Assembly (NCBI GenBank): GCA_905213905.1
Contig: CAJMKD010000009.1
Coordinates: forward strand, 1 to 64,000
From: an uncultured Sutterella sp.
GTDB lineage: Bacteria; Pseudomonadota; Gammaproteobacteria; Burkholderiales; Burkholderiaceae_F
Direction: 5' to 3'
DNA: 64,000 nt
In this document: in pieces, positions 35,679-44,528 of the stretch
Numbering within the stretch: the first letter of the stretch is position 1
Layout: each line of letters begins with the position of its first letter
Position numbers and translations under genes: made by a program
Notes under the pieces: generated by a model
The model's database searches: none
The model's input: the letters and a program-made list of their open reading frames with translations, nothing else
What the model was told of the DNA's origin: nothing

Positions 35679-36062
35679 GGCTTTGAAGGAGGGCCGGCCT
35701 CGCTTGGCCGGTCCTGCCGAAAGTCCGGCGCATCGCGCTTCCTTCTGCCCGCAAGCCTGAGTCGGGGCAGGGGAAAAGCGCGTGAAGCGCAAAAAAGCGC
35801 GGCCTCTCTCCAGCCGCGCTGAAATAACAAAAGCTCGCAGACGGGCGGCACTGGCCGCCCTGTGCTGCGGGCTTTCTGCACTCTGAGGCCGGCGGTCTGC
35901 TTGGTCTGCTTGGTCTCTTTATTTGGCTTGTTCTCTTTGGTCTATCGGGTCAGCTTGGGGACTGGGCGCAGCGATTCAGCGCGTGGAAGTGACGCCCGAG
36001 AGCACCGGCGGTCAAGCCCTTGAAACCGAAAGGCCGCGCTGGTTTTCTTCGGCGCTTCACGC
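35679..36062. terminator. 384-nt convergent gap with several hairpins
   Basis: Contains a GGCCGGCC/GGCCGG hairpin at 35694-35718, AGCGCGGC/GCCGCGCT at 35797-35821 and a long hairpin 35829-35875 (inner arms GGGCGGC/GCCGCCC, outer AAAGC/GCTTT). They likely end module A and the acyl-chain operon from the other side. No gene seen. Confidence 0.55.
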
Positions 36063-36623
36063 TCAGCGGGCGCGGTTCTTTTTCCGCATCCAAAGCCTGC
36101 GGAGCGCATATTCGGCCGCAAACATGAGGCCGATCGCGATGTAGCTCGCAAACCCGTTCCAAAGCGTCCAGTACTGCTTGTCTTCAAGAAAGACCGTCCA
36201 GAGCGCGATCCCGCCGTTCAAAAGAAAGAAGACGCACCAGGCCATGGTGACGCCGCGGCACCAGCGCACGCCTTCGGGCGGGAGGTTCTTTTCCTTGAGG
36301 CGCGCAAAGCGCTCCGCTGCAGGGATGCTGCCCGGGAGAAGGCTCGAGGCGAAGATGAAGAGAAAGAACGCGTTCATGAGAACGGGGTAGAGCAGCACGG
36401 CCCGTTCGGCGCGAAAGAGAATGGCGAGAAGCGCAAGCGCGAGCACGAATGCGCCTTGAAGGAGCGTCGTTTTCGAGAAGGAGACGACTAGGCGCAGCGC
36501 TGCTATGAGGAGAAGCCCGAGCGCCACCGGGACGAGCCCGAAGCGCGTGAGCCCGAAGAAGGCCCAGAAGGGAAAGGCGACAAGGAGCGCGCCGAGCAGA
36601 ATCTTGAGAGTGGTTCGTGCCAT
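36063..36623 (-). CDS. COG4648-type membrane protein of aryl-polyene-like cluster (ApeG-like)
   Basis: 186-residue inner-membrane protein with about six hydrophobic segments. The string WCRGVTMAWCVFFLLNGGIALWTVF is characteristic of the small membrane protein that sits between acyl carrier proteins and the AMP-ligase in aryl polyene and related clusters. Role unknown. Last gene of the operon; the AMP-ligase that would normally follow is at 20838-23000 instead. Confidence 0.72.
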   Translation of the reverse strand: MARTTLKILLGALLVAFPFWAFFGLTRFGLVPVALGLLLIAALRLVVSFSKTTLLQGAFVLALALLAILFRAERAVLLYPVLMNAFFLFIFASSLLPGSIPAAERFARLKEKNLPPEGVRWCRGVTMAWCVFFLLNGGIALWTVFLEDKQYWTLWNGFASYIAIGLMFAAEYALRRLWMRKKNRAR

Positions 36624-36694
36624 AAGAATGTTGCCCGCGCCGGCGCGCAGCAGCCGAAGCTGCCGAAACTGCCGAAACTCCCGAAGCGGCGCCG

Positions 36695-36985
36695 TCAGTC
36701 CGCCTTTTCGGCTTTGTCGTCCTCAGGTTCGTCGAGAAGCTTTGCCACAACGGCGACGACGTCCCCCATCGTGCGCACCTGCTTGAAGGCTTCTGGCGAC
36801 ACGCGGCGATGGCCGAGATAGGGCTTGAGCTGCACGATCATGTCGACCGCGTCGATCGAGTCGATGTCGAAGTCTTCGTAAAGACGCGCTTCGGGACGGA
36901 TCTTTTCTTCCGGAATCTCAAAGTCGCGCACGAGAATGTCCTTGAGGACGTCGTAGATTTTCTGTTCGTTCTGGCTGGCGGTCAT
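36695..36985 (-). CDS. Acyl carrier protein 2
   Basis: 96 residues; phosphopantetheine Ser in DIDSIDAVDMI, as in ApeF-type carriers (DSID rather than DSLD). Highly acidic. Carries the growing polyene or fatty chain. Follows the first carrier at 115 nt. Confidence 0.88.
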   Translation of the reverse strand: MTASQNEQKIYDVLKDILVRDFEIPEEKIRPEARLYEDFDIDSIDAVDMIVQLKPYLGHRRVSPEAFKQVRTMGDVVAVVAKLLDEPEDDKAEKAD

Positions 36986-37100
36986 GAGGATGCGTGAAAA
37001 CGGTTGAGTAGCGAGCTGCGCTCGGCGTCGGGCGGCTCAGGCCGGGCGAAGGGCGCTTCTGCAGCGCTTGGGCCCGGTGCGTTGTGTGGGGGCGCTGCGG

Positions 37101-37361
37101 TCACTCCGCGCGGTGCGCGGCGACGTACTCGGCGATCGAGGCGACGCTCGAAAAGACGCGGCGGGCTTCCTCGCTTTCCGCAGCGAGCGAAATGCCGTAG
37201 GTCTTCTTGAGCGCGAGGCCGAGCTCGAGCGCGTCGATGCTGTCAAGCCCCAGGCCCTCGCCGAAGAGCGGCGCCGCCGGGTCGATGTCTTCCGGGGCGA
37301 CGTCCTCAAGGTTGAGGGTCGAAATGATGAGCCGCTTGATGTCTTCAATAAGCGCTTGCAT
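37101..37361 (-). CDS. Acyl carrier protein 1
   Basis: 86 residues; pantetheinylated Ser in GLGLDSIDALELGLAL. ApeE-type carrier. SD GGAAG about 9 nt before the ATG. Two tandem carriers with DSID motifs are a mark of aryl-polyene-like clusters rather than primary fatty acid synthesis. Confidence 0.9.
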   Translation of the reverse strand: MQALIEDIKRLIISTLNLEDVAPEDIDPAAPLFGEGLGLDSIDALELGLALKKTYGISLAAESEEARRVFSSVASIAEYVAAHRAE

Positions 37362-37441
37362 GAAATGTTCTTCCGGGCGTTGTCTGGTTTGGGCGGCCGA
37401 GGGCGCTGCGAGCGGGCGCAGAGCGCCCGAAACGCTGGCCG

Positions 37442-38329
37442 TCAGTCGTGCTCGGCGGGGAAAAGCGCAGCGGCAAGCCGCTTGTTGAGGCGCCGCGCCC
37501 CAATCGAGGGCCTCTCATTATATAGAGGGCGGAGGTCGTCGACGGGAATGTCTTCGAGCACCTCGAAGGTGAGCGTCATCGGCTCGTCGGGCATGTGCCA
37601 CCAGCCGCGATCCTTCGTGAGCCAGCGCGGCGATGCGCTGATGCGCACCGGCGTGACGGGGCGCCCCGTGTGAAGCGCAAGCGCGGCGGCGCCGCGGTGC
37701 ATGCGCGGCACAACGCCCGGCGGGAGATCCACGGGCGTGCGCGTGCCTTCCGGGAACACGACGAAGACGGCGCCGCGCTTCAAGTCCGCTTCAAGGCGCC
37801 CGAGCGCTTCGGGCCCGAGGTCGTTCGTGGCGTAGCCCGCGGCGCGAATCGGGGGCGCTGTGAACCAGTTCTTCGCGAGCGACGCCTTCACGATCGTCGT
37901 AGCTTCTGGAATGAGGCTGATGAGGCAGACGACGTCGATCAAGGACGGGTGATTCGCGGCGACGATGAGGCCCGGCCGGCTGAGACGTTCGGCGTGCCGA
38001 ACTTCAACGCGCACGAGCCCGGCGTCGCGGATCCCTGCGACGAAAAGCCGGAACCAGCGCCAGACAATCCGGCGGGCGATGCGGATCCGCTTTTCTTCGT
38101 CCTTTTCGGTGAGGTTGAGCCAGGGCGTGATGCCGAAGCGAAAGAGCATGCCGCTCGCGCCGAAAAGCCCGAAGGCGATCGCCGTGCCCGCATAGCGGAA
38201 TGGCTTGAAGAGACGGCGCAGGATCGGCCGGGGCGGCAAGCTTTGCGGCTCGGTCTGCCCGGCGTGCGTTCTGCGCGCACCTTGGGCGTCCGGGTTTGCG
38301 GCTTCGGATTCGTTGATGCGTTCCGTCAT
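37442..38329 (-). CDS. Lysophospholipid acyltransferase family protein (ApeD-like)
   Basis: PlsC-type membrane acyltransferase, 295 residues. HX4D motif in AANHPSLIDV, substrate motif FPEGTRTP, N-terminal hydrophobic segment YAGTAIAFGLFGASG. Expected to move an acyl or polyene chain to a lipid acceptor. ATG overlaps the stop of the upstream ketosynthase-like gene (ATGA), so translation is coupled. Confidence 0.88.
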   Translation of the reverse strand: MTERINESEAANPDAQGARRTHAGQTEPQSLPPRPILRRLFKPFRYAGTAIAFGLFGASGMLFRFGITPWLNLTEKDEEKRIRIARRIVWRWFRLFVAGIRDAGLVRVEVRHAERLSRPGLIVAANHPSLIDVVCLISLIPEATTIVKASLAKNWFTAPPIRAAGYATNDLGPEALGRLEADLKRGAVFVVFPEGTRTPVDLPPGVVPRMHRGAAALALHTGRPVTPVRISASPRWLTKDRGWWHMPDEPMTLTFEVLEDIPVDDLRPLYNERPSIGARRLNKRLAAALFPAEHD

Positions 38330-39264
38330 GACGCGCTTGGCTCCGCATCAGGCTTCGCGCGGAGGCGCCAGCCGTTCACGCAATCGAGCGCGCTATCCTT
38401 CGCCCAGACGAGCGCTGCATGCCGCCCGAAAACCGTGCGGATGCGGGCGGCTGCGCCCGGCGTCATCAGCCAGGCGAGCGTTGCGAGGTCGTCCGAAGGC
38501 GCGCCCGACTCGGCAAAGCGCGGGTCGGGCGCTTCGCCCGGGCGCAGCGCACGGCTTCGCTGCGCGACGACGGGGCCGCGCGCGAGAAGGGCTGCCATGC
38601 GCGCCGGATTCGGATCGTCTTCGGCGCGCGCGCAGAGAAAGGCAAGCGCATGGGTGCTCCCCGGCAGATCGAATTCGACGGGGGGCTTCAGGTCGTAGGC
38701 GACAACAATGACGCGCTCGACTTCGGTGAGCAGCCCCACGGCCGAATCAAAGGCCGCGGAAAGCGAGAAGGGGCCGTTGGCGATGGCGAGCACGTTCCCG
38801 TGAAAGCCCGCCGCAATGGTGAGCACGGCCGCGATCCCGTTGTGCACGCTCGTCGCAAAGCGCGCGGGCGAGAGCGGCCGGTCCGCGGCGACGTCCCGCA
38901 CCTGGCGGGCCGCTTCTTCAATGTCGCCCCAGCGGGAGGCGAAGATCACGGCGGTCCGTGCGGCGTCCTCGGGCGCAAGGAAGGGATTTCGCCCCGTTTC
39001 CGGGTCCCGGATCGCCCAGAGGGTTTCCGCGCAGGCGCGCCCCAAAGGCGAAAGCCGGCGGCGCAGCATCGGCGGCACGCCCGCCGCAGGCGCCTTCGCT
39101 TCGGCGGCGCCGATTGCCGCCGTCGGCGTGAGCGCCGGATCGGCGAGGCCGAATTCGGGCTCTGAGAAGCGTTCGGCGAGCGTTCGGGCTGCGGCTTCGC
39201 CGTCCGCTTCGGCGAGCCTCGGGGCCCAAAGACGGCAGTCGAGAATCTGAAGAGCGGTGCGCAC
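38326..39264 (-). CDS. Beta-ketoacyl-synthase-like protein / chain length factor (ApeC-like)
   Basis: About 312 residues from a GTG start at 39264 (VRTALQILDCRLWAPRL) with GAGAGG 9-10 nt upstream; the frame extends 45 codons further to an ATG at 39399 with no site. Conserved motif PLSPARFATSVHNGIAAVLTIA marks the ketoacyl-synt_2 family found in aryl polyene clusters, where it partners a separate catalytic ketosynthase. A Cys-His-His triad is not obvious, consistent with a chain length factor. First gene of the five-gene operon. Confidence 0.75.
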   Translation of the reverse strand: MRTALQILDCRLWAPRLAEADGEAAARTLAERFSEPEFGLADPALTPTAAIGAAEAKAPAAGVPPMLRRRLSPLGRACAETLWAIRDPETGRNPFLAPEDAARTAVIFASRWGDIEEAARQVRDVAADRPLSPARFATSVHNGIAAVLTIAAGFHGNVLAIANGPFSLSAAFDSAVGLLTEVERVIVVAYDLKPPVEFDLPGSTHALAFLCARAEDDPNPARMAALLARGPVVAQRSRALRPGEAPDPRFAESGAPSDDLATLAWLMTPGAAARIRTVFGRHAALVWAKDSALDCVNGWRLRAKPDAEPSAS

Positions 39265-39549
39265 GGTCGGAAGCCTCTCGATAAAAGCTGAGAAAAGCTG
39301 AAAAAAGCTCGATGACAAGGGTCGAACATCGAGAATTCGAAAAAGAAAAGCGGCCTGCGCGGCGGGCGCAAATCGCCGCGCCGCACGGGCCGCAGGCATT
39401 CTAACAGGCGCACACGGGCGAATACAGAGCGCTCGGCGCTGCTGCCGGGGCGCTGGCGCTGGTGCTGGACGTATTGGCGTCCGCCCAGTGCGCCCGGCGC
39501 TTCGGCCGAGTATCGGCTCTGCTGCGCTTCGGGCGCGCCTGGGCTGCCG

Positions 39550-40785
39550 TCACGCCGGGAGCCGCGCCATCGCGATTTCCGCAAAGGCCTTCACCCAGAT
39601 GCCGAAAACGCGGTCGTTGAAGTCGAACTTCGGATTGTGCACGCCCGAATGGTGCGAGGCGTCGTCGTTGCCGATTCGGAAGTAAAGCCCCGGCACGCAC
39701 TCGGACATGAAGGCGAAGTCTTCGCCGCCCATGCTGAGGAGGTTCGACTCGAACCGGTTGCCAGCTACGCGCTTCAGAACGGGGGCGACCGCTTCGTAAA
39801 GCGCCTTGTCGTTGATCTGCGGGGGATAGAGGCGCGTGTAGGTCGTTTTCGCCGTTGCGCCCGCGAGCTTCGCAGCGCCTTCGGCCGCTTCCGCGATGCG
39901 GCGCTCGATCAAGTCGCGCACTTCGGGCGACGTGGTCCGCGCGGTGCCCGAAAGGCGCACGCGTTCCGGAATCACGCTCACCGCGCCGGGGTCGCCCGCC
40001 TGCACGGAGCCGATTGAAATCACGGCGGGCAGAGCCGGGTCCACGTTGCGCGAAACAATGGTCTGAAGCCCCAGAATGAGCTCGGCGGCGGCCGGCACGG
40101 GGTCGACCGCCTGATGCGGGCGCGCGCCGTGGCCGCCGCGGCCTTCGATCACGATGTCAAAGAGGTCTGCGCAGGCCGTCATCGGGCCTTCGCGCGCGAG
40201 GATCTTTCCGAGGGGCTCGAGCCCCGTGATGTGCGCGGCGAAGACTTCGCGCACCGGATAGCGCTCGAAGAGCCCGTCCTTGATCATCTTGTCGGCGCCG
40301 GCCCAGCCTTCTTCGCCCGGCTGGAAGATGAGGAGGATTTCGCCCGCGAAGTCCGCGCGGTGCGACGCCGCCCAGGCGGCAAAGCCGAGGAGCCCCGCCG
40401 TGTGGCCGTCGTGGCCGCAGAGGTGCGCGCGCATCTCGCACGTGCTCGCCCAGGGCGCGCCGCTCTCGTCGGGCGCGGGAAGCGCGTCCATGTCGGCGCG
40501 AAAGCCGATGCGGGGACCGGGCTTCCCGCCGCGGATCACTGCAGCGATGCCCGTGCCGGCAAAGCGCGCGATTTCGTCGACCCCGAGGCGCTTCAGAAAG
40601 GCTTCGACCGCTTCGCTTGTGCGCTCGGTCGACATGCCGATTTCCGGGTGCGCATGCAGGTCGTGCCGGAAGTCAACGACCGCCCGGGCGGCGGCTTCGC
40701 CGATCAGGTCTTCGAGCTTCGGGAGCGGCGCTTCGGCCTCGCCCGCTGAATTGGCGCACTTCTGCGCGGCTGCGGATTGTTGCAT
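39550..40785 (-). CDS. M20 family amidohydrolase (hippurate/amino-acyl hydrolase-like)
   Basis: Di-metal aminoacylase-type hydrolase, 411 residues, cytoplasmic. DLHAHPEIGMST, HLCGHDGHTAGLLG (metal His and Asp), FQPGEEGWAGADKMI (catalytic Glu), GRGGHGARPHQAVDP (dimer His) and SMGGEDFAFM are all M20D signatures, close to HipO-type enzymes. Likely splits N-acyl amino acids. Excellent SD (GGAGGAAGAG). Single gene upstream of the ape-like operon. Confidence 0.9.
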   Translation of the reverse strand: MQQSAAAQKCANSAGEAEAPLPKLEDLIGEAAARAVVDFRHDLHAHPEIGMSTERTSEAVEAFLKRLGVDEIARFAGTGIAAVIRGGKPGPRIGFRADMDALPAPDESGAPWASTCEMRAHLCGHDGHTAGLLGFAAWAASHRADFAGEILLIFQPGEEGWAGADKMIKDGLFERYPVREVFAAHITGLEPLGKILAREGPMTACADLFDIVIEGRGGHGARPHQAVDPVPAAAELILGLQTIVSRNVDPALPAVISIGSVQAGDPGAVSVIPERVRLSGTARTTSPEVRDLIERRIAEAAEGAAKLAGATAKTTYTRLYPPQINDKALYEAVAPVLKRVAGNRFESNLLSMGGEDFAFMSECVPGLYFRIGNDDASHHSGVHNPKFDFNDRVFGIWVKAFAEIAMARLPA

Positions 40786-41073
40786 TTCTCTTCCTCCTTC
40801 TCGGCCTCGTGCCGGGATGCTTCGTTCGGCCTGCGAGCCCCGAGCAAGCGAAAGTGCGGGGGCGCAGATTACTTAATAAAAACTCTAACCCTTCGGGCGG
40901 GCGTCTGCCGCGCCCGGCCGTGCGCGGCAGATCATCTGCGGCGCCTCAGTCGTTCGGTTCTTGACTTCGCCGCGCATGCAGTCGGGCATTTGCCGCAGTC
41001 CCGGGCAGGCACTTTTGCCTAGGGAATCGGGCTTATGTTCAAAGCGGCCGTTTCTCTATAAAGTTGAACGTAC

Positions 41074-41145
41074 TATGACGAACACGAAGATCATCACCGA
41101 TCGCCACGCGCGATTCAGCTATTACCGCTTCAGCTATCAGCGCTG
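41074..41145 (+). CDS. Phe/Tyr-rich leader peptide
   Basis: 23-codon ORF MTNTKIITDRHARFSYYRFSYQR; the run F-S-Y-Y-R-F-S-Y holds three Tyr and two Phe codons in eight. A TATAAA-like -10 lies about 15 nt upstream. It is followed by a pause hairpin that overlaps the Phe/Tyr codons and stop (41125-41152) and a terminator (41204-41233) ahead of a substrate-binding protein gene. This is the layout of pheA/pheS-type transcription attenuation. SD is weak. Confidence 0.72.
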
Positions 41146-41152
41146 AAAGCGG
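41125..41152 (+). promoter_or_regulatory. Pause (1:2) hairpin of attenuator
   Basis: CCGCTTCAGC (41125-41134) pairs with GCTGAAAGCGG (41142-41152), one bulged A. The 5' arm is inside the Phe/Tyr codon run, so ribosome stalling would disrupt it. Confidence 0.6.
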
Positions 41153-41203
41153 GCTCATGCGACTTCGCGATTTCGTTTTTTCAATTGAACATTAGCGACG
41201 AAT

Positions 41204-41233
41204 GCGGCCCGGCCAAGCAGTGCGGGCCTTTTT
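41204..41233 (+). terminator. Attenuator terminator
   Basis: GGCCCG (41206-41211) / CGGGCC (41223-41228) followed by TTTTT, 155 nt before the structural gene start. Intrinsic terminator in a leader region. Confidence 0.7.
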
Positions 41234-41388
41234 CGTTGCCGACCTCCCTTCCGGCTTCGGATCATGAGCTGCCGACCTTGCGGCAGCGGCGCTTTCCGAA
41301 GCACCCCCATCGAAAAGTCCCGTCCTGGAAGTCGAGCCGATATTCAACGCTCGGATTTTTTCTTCCTGAACCGATGAGGACTTTCACC

Positions 41389-42513
41389 ATGACAACACGC
41401 CCAGCAGCCAATCGTTCCGACCGCAGAGACGCAGAGAATCGCTCGCAGGAATCCGCCGTCAGCCTTCGCCGCCGCACGCTTCTCGGCGCATCCGCCGCCG
41501 CCATGCTCTGCGGCACGCTCTTCATTGCGGGCTGCGGCAAAGAGACAGGGAAGCCTGCAGCCGGCGCTGCAGCGGCGCCTGCGGGCGAGGCGGGCGCAGC
41601 TGCCCCCGCTGCAGCAAAAACCGCGAAGAAAATCGGCATCGTGCAGCTCGTCACCCACGAAGCGCTCGACGACGCCGTCCGGGGCTTCCAGGAGCGGCTC
41701 GCAGAGCTCGGCTACAGCGCTTCGGGCTCGAAGGGCGCCATTGCGATGGATCTTCAGAACGCGCACGGCGACAGCGCGACGCTGCAGGCCATTGCCTCGC
41801 GCTTCGTTGCCGACAAGTGCGACCTCATCTACGCGGTTTCAACGCCGGCGCTTCAGGCCGCAGCGCGCGCCACGCGCACGATTCCCATTGTGGCGACGGC
41901 AGTGACGAGCTTCGAGCGCGCGAAAGTGGTGAAGAGCGACGAAAAGCCGGGCGGCAACGTCACGGGCGTCTCGAACGCGGGGCCGATCGGCGAGCAGCTT
42001 GATCTGCTCCTCTCGCTCCTGCCGAAGGATGCGCCGCGCGAAGTGGGCGCCATCTACACGGCGAGCGAAGACAATTCGCTCGTGCAGCTCGAGCGCTTCA
42101 AGAAGGCCGCAGAAGAAAAGGGCGTCAAGGTGGTCGAGACGGCCGTCTCTTCGGTGAACGACATTCAGCAGTGCGTCTCCTCACTCTCGGGGAAAGTCGC
42201 GGGGATGTGGGTCCCCACCGACAATGTGCTCGCGAGCGGCGCGCCGATTCTTGCGAAAGCCGCGATTCACGCGAAGATTCCGCTCATCGCGGGCGACCTC
42301 GCCTTCGTGCAGGGCGGCTGCCTCGCCGCGGTGACCCTGAGCCACTACGAGCTCGGGCGGATGACGGCCGACATGGCGGCCGACATTCTCGAAGGGAAGT
42401 CCAAGCCCGCCGACATGCCGATCCAGTACGCGAAGAAGACGCTCAACGTCTGGAACAAGGCGGCGGCCGAAGCGCTCGGCATTCCGATTCCGGCGGGGGT
42501 CGACGTGCTGTGA
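41389..42513 (+). CDS. ABC substrate-binding lipoprotein (TrpX/ABC_sub_bind family)
   Basis: Periplasmic binding protein of the PF04392 (TrpX-like) family, 374 residues. Signal has both a twin-Arg motif SLRRRTLLGAS and a lipobox FIAGC, then an Ala/Gly linker and the binding domain from KKIGIVQLVTHEALDDAVRGFQ. VPTDNVLAS and ADMAADILEG are family landmarks. Start chosen at MTTRPAAN with GAGGA 8 nt upstream. Permease and ATPase are not adjacent. The Phe/Tyr leader suggests the ligand is an aromatic amino acid or a derivative; this is inference. Confidence 0.87.
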   Translation: MTTRPAANRSDRRDAENRSQESAVSLRRRTLLGASAAAMLCGTLFIAGCGKETGKPAAGAAAAPAGEAGAAAPAAAKTAKKIGIVQLVTHEALDDAVRGFQERLAELGYSASGSKGAIAMDLQNAHGDSATLQAIASRFVADKCDLIYAVSTPALQAAARATRTIPIVATAVTSFERAKVVKSDEKPGGNVTGVSNAGPIGEQLDLLLSLLPKDAPREVGAIYTASEDNSLVQLERFKKAAEEKGVKVVETAVSSVNDIQQCVSSLSGKVAGMWVPTDNVLASGAPILAKAAIHAKIPLIAGDLAFVQGGCLAAVTLSHYELGRMTADMAADILEGKSKPADMPIQYAKKTLNVWNKAAAEALGIPIPAGVDVL

Positions 42514-42556
42514 CCTTTTTCTGCAGGGGCCCTGAAGGGGCGCCTCTGCGGGGCGC

Positions 42557-42593
42557 AAAAAGGCGGCCCGGCTTGCAGCCGGACCGCCTTTTC
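42557..42593. terminator. Bidirectional terminator
   Basis: AAAGGCGG-CCCGGC / GCCGG-ACCGCCTTTT between convergent genes ending at 42513 and 42644. Confidence 0.82.
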
Positions 42594-42643
42594 GAGACAA
42601 GCGCACAGGCGGGCTTGGCGCCCGCCGGCTGCTCACGACGCAA

Positions 42644-42991
42644 TTACGGCGTCTTCAGGTTGAACTTGTGGCAGTCGTTGCACATCAGCGTCGACGGCTG
42701 ATGGCCCTTGTGGCATTCGACGCACGAAACGTCGCCCAGGTGGTTGTAGTGCGGATTGGGATCGAGCTTTTCGGTCTTCTTCGCAAGATCAGCCGGGTTG
42801 TGGCAGCCCTTGCACGTGTCCTTCGTCACGCGGGCGCCGGGCGCGGGCATGCCGTTCTTGTGGCAGGTTTCGCACTTCATGCCGGCGGCAACGTGGCGGT
42901 CGGCCGTGAACTGGCCGGCAGCGCTCACGCTTGTTGCGCAGAGGGCGAGTGCGGCCGCGGTCATCAGGGCGGCGAGAGTGGATTTCAGCAT
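42644..42991 (-). CDS. Periplasmic tetraheme cytochrome c (module B)
   Basis: 115 residues with Sec signal and four heme motifs CETCH, CKGCH, CVECH, CNDCH; paralogue of the module A cytochrome, sharing the ADRH..AG(M/L)KCE start and the terminal CxxCH plus short tail. Expected to shuttle electrons from quinol oxidation to the flavoprotein encoded just upstream (40-nt gap). Start at MLKSTLAALM has GAGGAAAACGAA upstream; 42 further codons in frame are not coding. Confidence 0.93.
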   Translation of the reverse strand: MLKSTLAALMTAAALALCATSVSAAGQFTADRHVAAGMKCETCHKNGMPAPGARVTKDTCKGCHNPADLAKKTEKLDPNPHYNHLGDVSCVECHKGHQPSTLMCNDCHKFNLKTP

Positions 42992-43031
42992 TTCGTTTTC
43001 CTCTTCAATTCGTTCTAGCTTGCAGCCGGCA

Positions 43032-44528
43032 TTAGGCCTTCTTGACGCGGCTGGCGATTTCGCGGCCCGCGATGCGGCCGAAGACGGTCGCAGCGCCGAG
43101 CTGCGCGCCGCCCGCATAGTTGTGGAAGAAGATGCCGCCCGCGGCGTTGCCGACGGCGTAGAGGCCCGGGATGCTGCGGCGGTCGAGGTTCTGCACTTCC
43201 GCCTTCGTGTTGATGAGCGGACCGCCGAAGGTGGCCGTCATGCCGCCCTGGAACGGGATGGCGTAGAACGGGGCCTTGGCGACCGGATGCGGCTTCTTGT
43301 AGGTGCAGGGCGGATTCATTTCGCCGAGCTTGCCTTCGCTCAAAGCCTTGTTGTAGGCGTCGACGACGGCCTTGACGCGCTCTGCGGGGAGGTTCACCTG
43401 CTTGCAGAGGTCTTCAATCGTGTCGGCCTTGCCGTAGGGCGAATTGAGGCGGTCGAACTTCGGGATCACCTTGTCGAGCACCGAGCAGTCGCTGTCGACG
43501 ATCACCCAGGCGAAGTTGTTGAGCGTCTGCTGCGCGGTCGTACGGGCCTTGATGACGTAGGTGTTGTTTTCGTCCATGAAGCGCACGCCGTCGGTGTTGA
43601 CCTGAACGCCGTAGCCGGAGTTGAGGACGTCGGCCGGGTTGACGTGCGTTTCGCCGACGATCGGGCCCGAGTGGAACTGGTCCATGTTCACGAACTTCGT
43701 GAAGAGCGGGAGCATGAGCGAGATGTTTTCGCCGGTCGTCGAGCGCGAGCCGCGCAGCACCATGCGCGTGGCCCAGCCGCCGATGTAGCGGTCGACCATT
43801 TCGGGGTTCGCCGAGAAGCCGCCCGTGGCGACGGCGACGCCGCCGCGGGCGCGGAAGGTCTTCGTGCCTTCGGGGGTGAGGAGCTTCACGCCCGTCACTT
43901 CAAAGCGGTCGTTGTGAATGAGCTCGATCGCCTTGTGCTCGTACTTGATTTCAATCTTGCGCTTTGCGCAGGCTTCAAGGAGCTTCTGCACGAGAGCGGC
44001 GCCGCCCGTGAGGCCCTTCTCGCCCACGACGCGGCAGGTGCGGCCGAGGCGCGGATAGGGCATCGGACGAATCTTGCCGAACTTCACGCCGATGTCGCTT
44101 TCGAGCCAGTCGATGCCGGCGGTGATGTTGTCGGTGTAGCAGCGGTTGAGCGCCTTGTCGCCCATCTGCTTCGAGATGTCCATCATCATGGCGTAGAAGG
44201 CATCGGCCGTGTCTTCGAGGCCCTGTTCCTTCTGGTGGCGCGTGCCCCAGCCGCAGACGGAGCCGAGCGCATAGATGGCGTTGCCGTCAGGGCGGTCCAT
44301 CTTTTCGCAGACGACGACCTTCGCGCCCAGGTCATGGGCGGTAATGGCGGTGATGAGGCCCGAGGGGCCGGCGCCGAGGACGACGGCGTCGTATTCGGCG
44401 TCGAACTTGCCTTCGGGCTTCTTGGGCTTGGCCTGAGCGGCGCCCGCGATGCCGAGCGCAGCGGCGCCGGCCGCGCCGAAGAGCGACGTCTTCAGAATGC
44501 CGCGGCGGCTCAATTCGATTTTGGACAT
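43032..44528 (-). CDS. Tat-exported FAD reductase, TcuA-like (module B)
   Basis: 498-residue periplasmic flavoprotein. Tat signal SRRGILKTSLFGAAGAAALG, FAD motif AVVLGAGPSGLITAITA, second FAD contact AVATGGFSANPEM, C-terminus GLYAVGNAAGGIFFHNYAGGAQLGAATVFGRIAG. The GIFFHNYxGG string resembles tricarballylate dehydrogenase TcuA, which acts on a C6 tricarboxylate; here, with an exported aconitase gene upstream and a tetraheme cytochrome downstream, the reverse reaction (aconitate to tricarballylate) is the best guess. Fumarate reductase motifs HHTMGG and GSNRLGG are absent. SD GGGAG 7 nt before the ATG. Confidence 0.85.
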   Translation of the reverse strand: MSKIELSRRGILKTSLFGAAGAAALGIAGAAQAKPKKPEGKFDAEYDAVVLGAGPSGLITAITAHDLGAKVVVCEKMDRPDGNAIYALGSVCGWGTRHQKEQGLEDTADAFYAMMMDISKQMGDKALNRCYTDNITAGIDWLESDIGVKFGKIRPMPYPRLGRTCRVVGEKGLTGGAALVQKLLEACAKRKIEIKYEHKAIELIHNDRFEVTGVKLLTPEGTKTFRARGGVAVATGGFSANPEMVDRYIGGWATRMVLRGSRSTTGENISLMLPLFTKFVNMDQFHSGPIVGETHVNPADVLNSGYGVQVNTDGVRFMDENNTYVIKARTTAQQTLNNFAWVIVDSDCSVLDKVIPKFDRLNSPYGKADTIEDLCKQVNLPAERVKAVVDAYNKALSEGKLGEMNPPCTYKKPHPVAKAPFYAIPFQGGMTATFGGPLINTKAEVQNLDRRSIPGLYAVGNAAGGIFFHNYAGGAQLGAATVFGRIAGREIASRVKKA

